From NCBI GenBank assembly GCA_016200155.1, contig JACQFG010000014.1, positions 1 through 8,458 on the forward strand: a stretch of 8,458 bases of DNA. Direction: 5' to 3'. Of this stretch, positions 4,908 through 8,458 are shown piece after piece. A model generated the notes under the pieces. That model made no database searches. It had not been told where the DNA came from and saw nothing but the letters and a program-made list of their open reading frames with translations. Position 1 is the first letter of the stretch, and each line of letters begins with the position of its first letter. This DNA is from Planctomycetota bacterium (lineage in GTDB: Bacteria > Planctomycetota > Planctomycetia > Gemmatales > Gemmataceae). Position numbers and translations under genes: made by a program.

Positions 4908-6077
4908 ATGGCGTCGGACCTCCCACAAGTCAAACTCAAAACAGCTCGCCGATCTTCTCATCCCTGGATCTTTCAGAAGATGATCGAGAAGCCCGCCGAC
5001 CGCATTCCGGGGGGCTCGATTGTTGACATTGTTGATCGGGATAATGTCTGGGTCGGCCGCGGCTTTTATAACTGGCATTCCCGCATATCTTTGCGCTTGT
5101 TGACCAGCAACAAGGACGAGCCAATCGATGCCGAGTTTTTCGCGAAACGCATCACCCAGGCAGTCGATCTGCGGCGAAAATGGCTGAAGCTGGATGACGT
5201 TACGAACGCTTACCGCCTGGTTCATTCCGAGGGAGATGGGCTAAGCGGGCTGGTCGTCGATCGCTTCGGCGCGCTGATCGTGCTCGAATTTTTTTCCGCG
5301 GGCATGTTCCGCGTGCGCCAGATCTTGCAGGACGCGCTCACCGGACATTTCCCCGACAGCGCGTTTTACTGGTTTGCCGAGGAGCATGTGCAGAAGCAGG
5401 AGTCGATCGACTGTCGGCCGCCGGAAGCCCCGCCGGCAGGGATCATCACGGAGCACGGGCTGCGGTTTCGGGTCGCGCCGGGGAGCAAGCACAAGACGGG
5501 CTTCTTCGCCGACCAGCGCGACAACCGCAAGATGCTGGCGAGCCTGTGTGCCGGCAAGCGCGTGCTTGATCTTTGCTGCAACACTGGAGGCTTCGCGGTT
5601 TACGCCAAGGCGCTGGGCCAGGCCGAGGAGGTCGTCGGCGTCGATCTCGACGAGAACGCCATCACGCTCGCCAAGCACAACGCCAACCTCAACCAGGCCA
5701 AGGTCCGCTTCGTACACGGCAACTTGTTCACCTGGCTGCGCGACATCCTGCCCTCGGGCCAGCGCTTCGACGTGGTGATCCTCGATCCGTCGAAGCAGAC
5801 GCGCGATCGCGAGGAGATCGACTTTGCGCTCAAGCAGTATTTCGACATGAACAAGCTCGCCCTGCAAGCCGTCGCGCCGGGCGGCATCTTCCTGACCTGC
5901 TCGTGTACGGGCTTGATAAGCGAAGAAATGTTCCTGGAAACGCTGCGACGCTCCGCCTGGCAAGCGGGCCGCGTGTTGCAGGTCGTGCACATCGCGGGCG
6001 CGGGGGCCGATCATCCGTTCCTGGTACATGTGCCGGAAGGACGCTATCTGAAGGCGGTGTTTTGCCGGGTAGAGTAG
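4908..6077 (+). CDS. RlmI-like class I SAM-dependent 23S rRNA (cytosine-C5) methyltransferase
   Basis: 389 residues, matching the usual length of the YccW/RlmI family, which methylates cytosine in 23S rRNA. Residues 1-75 fit a PUA RNA-binding domain (HPWIFQKMIE at 18-27, WVGRGFYN at 48-55). A central region has the family signature VHSEGDGLSGLVVDRFG (105-121). The Rossmann methyltransferase domain follows: KTGFFADQRDNR (196-207), motif I LDLCCNTGGFAVYA (220-233), acidic VDLDEN (245-250), motif IV LDPSK (292-296) and motif VI TCSCTG (330-335). C333 is a candidate catalytic cysteine. The usual DPPK and SCS forms are altered to DPSK and SCT; I recall similar forms in planctomycete homologues. 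Only a weak ribosome site (GGGACGG, 4894-4900) precedes the ATG. The gene converges with the Ig-like protein gene across a long hairpin. The exact rRNA position is not determined. Confidence 0.9.
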   Translation: MASDLPQVKLKTARRSSHPWIFQKMIEKPADRIPGGSIVDIVDRDNVWVGRGFYNWHSRISLRLLTSNKDEPIDAEFFAKRITQAVDLRRKWLKLDDVTNAYRLVHSEGDGLSGLVVDRFGALIVLEFFSAGMFRVRQILQDALTGHFPDSAFYWFAEEHVQKQESIDCRPPEAPPAGIITEHGLRFRVAPGSKHKTGFFADQRDNRKMLASLCAGKRVLDLCCNTGGFAVYAKALGQAEEVVGVDLDENAITLAKHNANLNQAKVRFVHGNLFTWLRDILPSGQRFDVVILDPSKQTRDREEIDFALKQYFDMNKLALQAVAPGGIFLTCSCTGLISEEMFLETLRRSAWQAGRVLQVVHIAGAGADHPFLVHVPEGRYLKAVFCRVE

Positions 6078-6184
6078 GAAGAAGGGGGGAAGGGGAGAAA
6101 GGGAGAAGGGGAGAACGGGAGATAAACGTCGTCTCCCTTTCTCCCCTTCTCCCCATCTCCCCTTCTCCCTTTTTTCCCCTTCTT
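6077..6184. repeat. 8-bp-phased polypurine/polypyrimidine inverted repeat between convergent genes
   Basis: The left side has four phased octamers GGGAGANN (6093-6100, 6101-6108, 6109-6116, 6117-6124) within a 40-nt all-purine run (6076-6115). The right side has five phased octamers NNTCTCCC (6130-6137 to 6162-6169), extended by pyrimidines to 6184 with a single A at 6155. Pairing 6117-6122 with 6132-6137 around a 9-nt loop and continuing outward gives a stem of about 45 bp with a few mismatches. It sits between the stop codons of two convergent genes, so it probably acts as a two-way terminator. The purine/pyrimidine strand bias also allows triplex (H-DNA) formation. Confidence 0.85.
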
Positions 6185-6187
6185 GTC

Positions 6188-7741
6188 TCACGGCCGCCCA
6201 GCGCCGGCGCCGGTGACGCCGACGACGGTGACGCGCGGCTCGGTCATGTCGATGACGGTCGCCTGAGTGGAGGCGGCGACGGACTTGTTGCCGGCGCGGT
6301 CGGTGACTTCGACCTTGAAGTAGAACTGTCCGCCGGCGTCGCGCGGGAAGGCCCAGCGATGGACGCCATCGTTCTTCACGCCAGCGGCGATGACCTGCCA
6401 CGGACCATCCGGACGGGTGCGATAGTAGAGCGAGACGGCATCGGCGCCGAGGTTCTTGTCGTGGGCGTTCCAACGGATCTCGACCTGGCCGGCGCTGGGC
6501 AGGACCTCGGTGGAGCGCAGTTGCACGAACGGGGCGGTGGTGTCGACCTCGATGGTGTACTGCGGCGCGTCGCCGCGGACCGGGGCCTTGCCACCGAAGC
6601 CGTTGCCGTTGCTGACGACGATGCGAATGCCATAGGCGCCATCGCCGGGCAGGTCGATCTCGGTGGGACTGCGTTTGTCCTTGGCCTCGGCGAGGCGGTG
6701 CCAGGTTTGGCCGTTGTCGGGCGTCATGTAGATTTCGACCTTGCCGACGCCGCTGGGCCCGACCTGGTCGATGCGGAAATCGACATTGGCGTGCGTGGTG
6801 TTGATCAGGTGCACGGGCAGGGATTGCTTGGTCGGCAGGTCCGTGCCGAAGCGCGGCGGCGGCGCGTCCGGAATCGTGGGCGGGTGCATCGGCGGCGGGG
6901 GCGGCGGGACATCGAATTTCGTGATCTGGCCCGGCGTCCGCGCCCCGTCCTTGGGCAGCGGGGGCGGGATCGACGTCAGCTTCTGCGGATCGGGAATCAC
7001 GCCCGCCTGCGATATCTGGCCTCCCGCGGGCGGCGCGGCCTTCAAGGTCGTGCCGATCATCTCACGCAGGTTGACTTCCTTGCTGGCCGTGTTCCGCGCC
7101 ATGTCCATCACGCTCACGACGACCGGGAACTGCATCATCTCGGCGCCGCGGACGCGGAAAACGCCGGGCTGGTTCGGCACCATCTCCAGCGCGAGATCCC
7201 CCTTGTCCGTGCGGCACACCGCCTTCAGCGTCGCATGATCCGGGTTCGCATCCTGGACCGTGCAGCGCAGGCAGAAGTCGCCGTCCGCGTTCCACGGCTG
7301 CACGTCGATCACCGGCATCGTCGTGTCCACGATGACGCGCTGGCTGGGCGGCTCCATGTTCACGTCCGGCGGCGACATCTGCCCCGTCTTGTAGACCAGG
7401 GCCAGGCTGTACCAGTATTCGCCGTCCTGCGCGACCTTGCAGCCGAAGCGCTCCAGGTTCGCCGGCGCTCGCTCCAGAAGCGTCCAGCCGGCGCTGGGCG
7501 TCTTCATGTAGAGCCGAATTTCGGCCACGTTGGCGCGATCGGCCGCGTCCATGACGACCGGCAGATCGAAGGTATGGCTGCGCGTGTAATTGACGCCAGG
7601 CAGCTTGCTGCCGGGAGGCAATTGCGCGGACGCAATGCTTGCGAACCCCAGCAGGCCCGCACCGCCCAACAATGCCGAGCCGAGGATGGCCGCGTGCAGG
7701 CTCTTGACCGTCCAGCGACGCACGATGTTTGCCCACTTCAT
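6188..7741 (-). CDS. Secreted multi-domain protein with Ig-like modules; function unknown
   Basis: 517 residues. ATG 7741-7739 is chosen because GGGGAG (7754-7749) lies 7 nt upstream, the protein then opens with a signal peptide, and the likely promoter lies at 7843-7870, inside the longer open frame. Residues 1-39: basic start (KWANIVRRW), hydrophobic Ala/Gly/Leu core, ASA cleavage site. Residues 55-137 and 300-398 are two beta-sandwich-like modules (EIRLYMKTPSAGWTLLE; VEIYMTPDNGQTWHRLAE), each closed by a DTTxP junction (DTTMP at 139-143, DTTAP at 400-404). A third junction, DMTEP (498-502), follows a further module with VEVTDRAGN (477-485). A proline-rich hinge (about 258-297, with a run of six prolines) separates the halves. 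Four cysteines lie in the first half. This is typical of bacterial Ig/fibronectin-like extracellular proteins, probably for adhesion or cell-surface assembly. No enzyme motif is seen. Confidence 0.83.
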   Translation of the reverse strand: MKWANIVRRWTVKSLHAAILGSALLGGAGLLGFASIASAQLPPGSKLPGVNYTRSHTFDLPVVMDAADRANVAEIRLYMKTPSAGWTLLERAPANLERFGCKVAQDGEYWYSLALVYKTGQMSPPDVNMEPPSQRVIVDTTMPVIDVQPWNADGDFCLRCTVQDANPDHATLKAVCRTDKGDLALEMVPNQPGVFRVRGAEMMQFPVVVSVMDMARNTASKEVNLREMIGTTLKAAPPAGGQISQAGVIPDPQKLTSIPPPLPKDGARTPGQITKFDVPPPPPPMHPPTIPDAPPPRFGTDLPTKQSLPVHLINTTHANVDFRIDQVGPSGVGKVEIYMTPDNGQTWHRLAEAKDKRSPTEIDLPGDGAYGIRIVVSNGNGFGGKAPVRGDAPQYTIEVDTTAPFVQLRSTEVLPSAGQVEIRWNAHDKNLGADAVSLYYRTRPDGPWQVIAAGVKNDGVHRWAFPRDAGGQFYFKVEVTDRAGNKSVAASTQATVIDMTEPRVTVVGVTGAGAGRP

Positions 7742-7842
7742 GCCCGTTCTCCCCTTGGTACGAGTCGCGCCGCCGGCCCATCTTTCCCCCGGATGGCCCG
7801 CTGGCGGAAGCACTGCTACGAAAGCTCTGAGTGAGAGACGGG

Positions 7843-7870
7843 TAGATAGCCCATTCGCATTTCCTGTCAA
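7843..7870 (-). promoter_or_regulatory. Promoter of the Ig-like protein gene with a dyad over the -35 box
   Basis: A perfect TTGACA (7870-7865) is followed after 16 nt by TATCTA (7848-7843), a weak -10. The start would be near 7836, with a leader of about 95 nt. ATTCGC (7853-7858) and GCGAAT (7873-7878) form a 6-bp inverted repeat centred on the -35 box, placed where a repressor could block polymerase. The promoter lies inside the longer open frame, which supports the start at 7741. Confidence 0.5.
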
Positions 7871-7916
7871 GAGCGAATCGCGGGAATTTACGAACGCGCG
7901 TTGCCGAAACCCAACA

Positions 7917-8044
7917 GAACCACGCGGGGCACGGGGAACACGAGGGAAATCAGGAATTACCGTTGTTTCCCAGGCTGGATCGCGCAGGAATCGGAATTTT
8001 GCCTAGCCTGCATTCCCCCGTGTTCCCCGTGACCCCCGTGGTTC
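7917..8044. repeat. 128-bp MITE-like element with 32-bp terminal inverted repeats
   Basis: Arms 7917-7948 and 8013-8044 are reverse complements at 29 of 32 positions and enclose 64 bp. The arms begin with GAACCACG and contain CACGGGGAACACG. A second inverted repeat, CAGGCT (7971-7976) and AGCCTG (8005-8010), is nested inside. One reading frame of the right arm gives a His/Gly-rich peptide (NHGGHGEHGG), which I recall from spurious proteins over dispersed repeats in planctomycetes. No transposase is encoded. The structure suggests a non-autonomous mobile or dispersed element. Confidence 0.75.
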
Positions 8045-8074
8045 AATGAGCGGCATCTCAATTCTGGCCTGCGC

Positions 8075-8103
8075 TTGCTCGAAATCGGCGCTTCGTTTAT
8101 GCT
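8075..8103 (+). promoter_or_regulatory. Candidate promoter for the gene at 8207
   Basis: TTGCTC (8075-8080) and TATGCT (8098-8103) are separated by 17 nt, with four of six consensus matches in each box. Transcription would start near 8110, so the perfect hairpin at 8119-8183 would form in the leader RNA just upstream of the ribosome site. Confidence 0.33.
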
Positions 8104-8118
8104 TCGCGGTGCACGAGA

Positions 8119-8183
8119 TCGTAGGACAGGCAGCCTTGCCTGTCCGTGGTGCTTCGGGACAGGCAAGGCTGCCTGTCCTACGA
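8119..8183. repeat. Perfect 27-bp-arm hairpin with palindromic arms
   Basis: Arms 8119-8145 and 8157-8183 are exact reverse complements around an 11-nt spacer. Each arm is itself a hairpin: GGACAGGCA and TGCCTGTCC (9 bp, 4-nt loop) occur inside both. The right arm ends 23 bp before the ATG at 8207. The perfect match implies recent arrival or strong selection. It may be a dispersed REP/MITE-type repeat, a leader RNA structure, or both. Confidence 0.88.
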
Positions 8184-8206
8184 CTGCTGAATCTTAGGAG
8201 TCAGGG

Positions 8207-8458
8207 ATGACGCCTTCACTTGCGGATGCCGTCCATGCGGTTCTTGATCGAGGCCTCGTGGTGCGCGACCAGGCGGATGCGGGTGCGCCGATCGACTGGG
8301 ATGCCGAGCGCGCAACGTTGATCGCTCTGCTCGACGCTTTCGAGGTGCGCGAGGAGGTTGTCTCCCCGGGGGGCGGTCTCGACCTGGTGTTCTCCGAGAC
8401 CGGCAGCCCCGAGGAAAGCGCCCGCCTGACGCGCGCCACCATTCGCTTTGCCCTGACC
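8207..8458 (+). CDS. N-terminal part of an unrecognised protein; gene leaves the window
   Basis: 84 codons from ATG 8207-8209 to the window end without a stop. TAGGAG (8195-8200) lies 6 nt before the ATG, a good ribosome site. The protein opens MTPSLADAVHAVLDRGLVV and is acidic (Asp/Glu-rich), with predicted helices at residues 4-20 and 31-50 and a short strand-like LDLVF around residues 58-62. There is no signal peptide, membrane segment or known motif in the visible part. Strong third-position GC and the ribosome site support a real gene over the opposite-strand frame (8442-8194). I do not recognise the family. Its leader contains the perfect hairpin at 8119-8183. Confidence 0.7.
   Translation, partial: MTPSLADAVHAVLDRGLVVRDQADAGAPIDWDAERATLIALLDAFEVREEVVSPGGGLDLVFSETGSPEESARLTRATIRFALT

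Larger units (their letters stand above)
7742..8206. other. 465-bp gene-free region with promoters and two palindromic elements
   Basis: No convincing protein gene lies here; short open frames have no ribosome site or protein-like composition. It holds, from left to right, the leader and promoter of the minus-strand Ig-like gene, a 128-bp inverted-repeat element (7917-8044), a plus-strand promoter candidate (8075-8103), a 65-bp perfect hairpin (8119-8183) and the ribosome site of the next gene. Confidence 0.7.

Noticed and set aside
6077..6184. CRISPR array from regularly spaced repeats
   Set aside because: The period is 8 bp with no spacers; it is a simple-sequence array in inverted orientation.
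5241..6473. 410-codon minus-strand open frame over the methyltransferase and the purine/pyrimidine array
   Set aside because: It is antisense to the methyltransferase and runs through the Pro/Leu/Ser-rich translation of the repeat; no motif or ribosome site.
5573..7834. 753-codon plus-strand open frame crossing the methyltransferase end, the hairpin and the whole Ig-like gene
   Set aside because: It spans two well-supported genes and the repeat array and has Arg/Gly/His-rich, non-protein-like composition. Its length is a product of high GC content.
7957..8166. 69-codon minus-strand open frame with a His/Gly-rich segment
   Set aside because: It lies over the inverted-repeat element and part of the hairpin; no ribosome site. 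It is best explained as translation of repeat DNA.
1..8458. tRNA, rRNA, riboswitch or phage attachment site
   Set aside because: No cloverleaf with a T-loop GTTCGAxxC core, rRNA segment, known riboswitch core or integrase neighbourhood was found on reading either strand.

Overview
The window looks like chromosomal DNA from a GC-rich planctomycete (Planctomycetota; Gemmatales or Pirellulales cannot be separated from this alone). The case rests on a Tat-exported Gfo/Idh/MocA oxidoreductase of the type expanded in this phylum, several secreted proteins of unknown function with Ala-rich signal peptides, a lipoprotein-like protein ending in a Gly-rich domain I associate with planctomycetes, an HNH endonuclease paired with a small helical protein, and gaps filled with palindromic elements.

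Layout. Positions 1-4765 are all on the minus strand. In transcription order they hold a secreted protein of unknown function (4765-3584) closed by a strong intrinsic terminator (3565-3535); a palindrome (3522-3483); a Tat-signal Gfo/Idh/MocA oxidoreductase (3421-2099); a coupled pair made of an 88-residue helical protein (2072-1806) and an HNH endonuclease (1809-1411); a lipoprotein-like secreted protein (1330-563) followed at once by a nested palindrome (561-515); and the 5' part of a pyruvate/2-oxoacid:ferredoxin oxidoreductase gene (410-1, leaving the window). An RlmI-like rRNA methyltransferase (4908-6077) reads on the plus strand, divergent from the secreted-protein gene. It converges with a minus-strand Ig-like secreted protein gene (7741-6188) across an 8-bp-phased polypurine/polypyrimidine hairpin. 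The 465 bp from 7742 to 8206 hold no gene but contain a promoter with a perfect TTGACA, a 128-bp inverted-repeat element and a 65-bp perfect hairpin. The hairpin lies just upstream of the start of an unrecognised plus-strand gene (8207 to the window end).

The genes do not form one pathway. They are a mix of core metabolism (ferredoxin oxidoreductase), ribosome modification, exported proteins and a small nuclease cassette. The two most interesting points are the 88-aa/HNH pair, with an ATGA overlap and two competing start signals, and the run of at least five unrelated self-complementary elements in the gaps, three of which share a palindrome-within-palindrome design. All family assignments come from reading motifs by eye; no database search was run.
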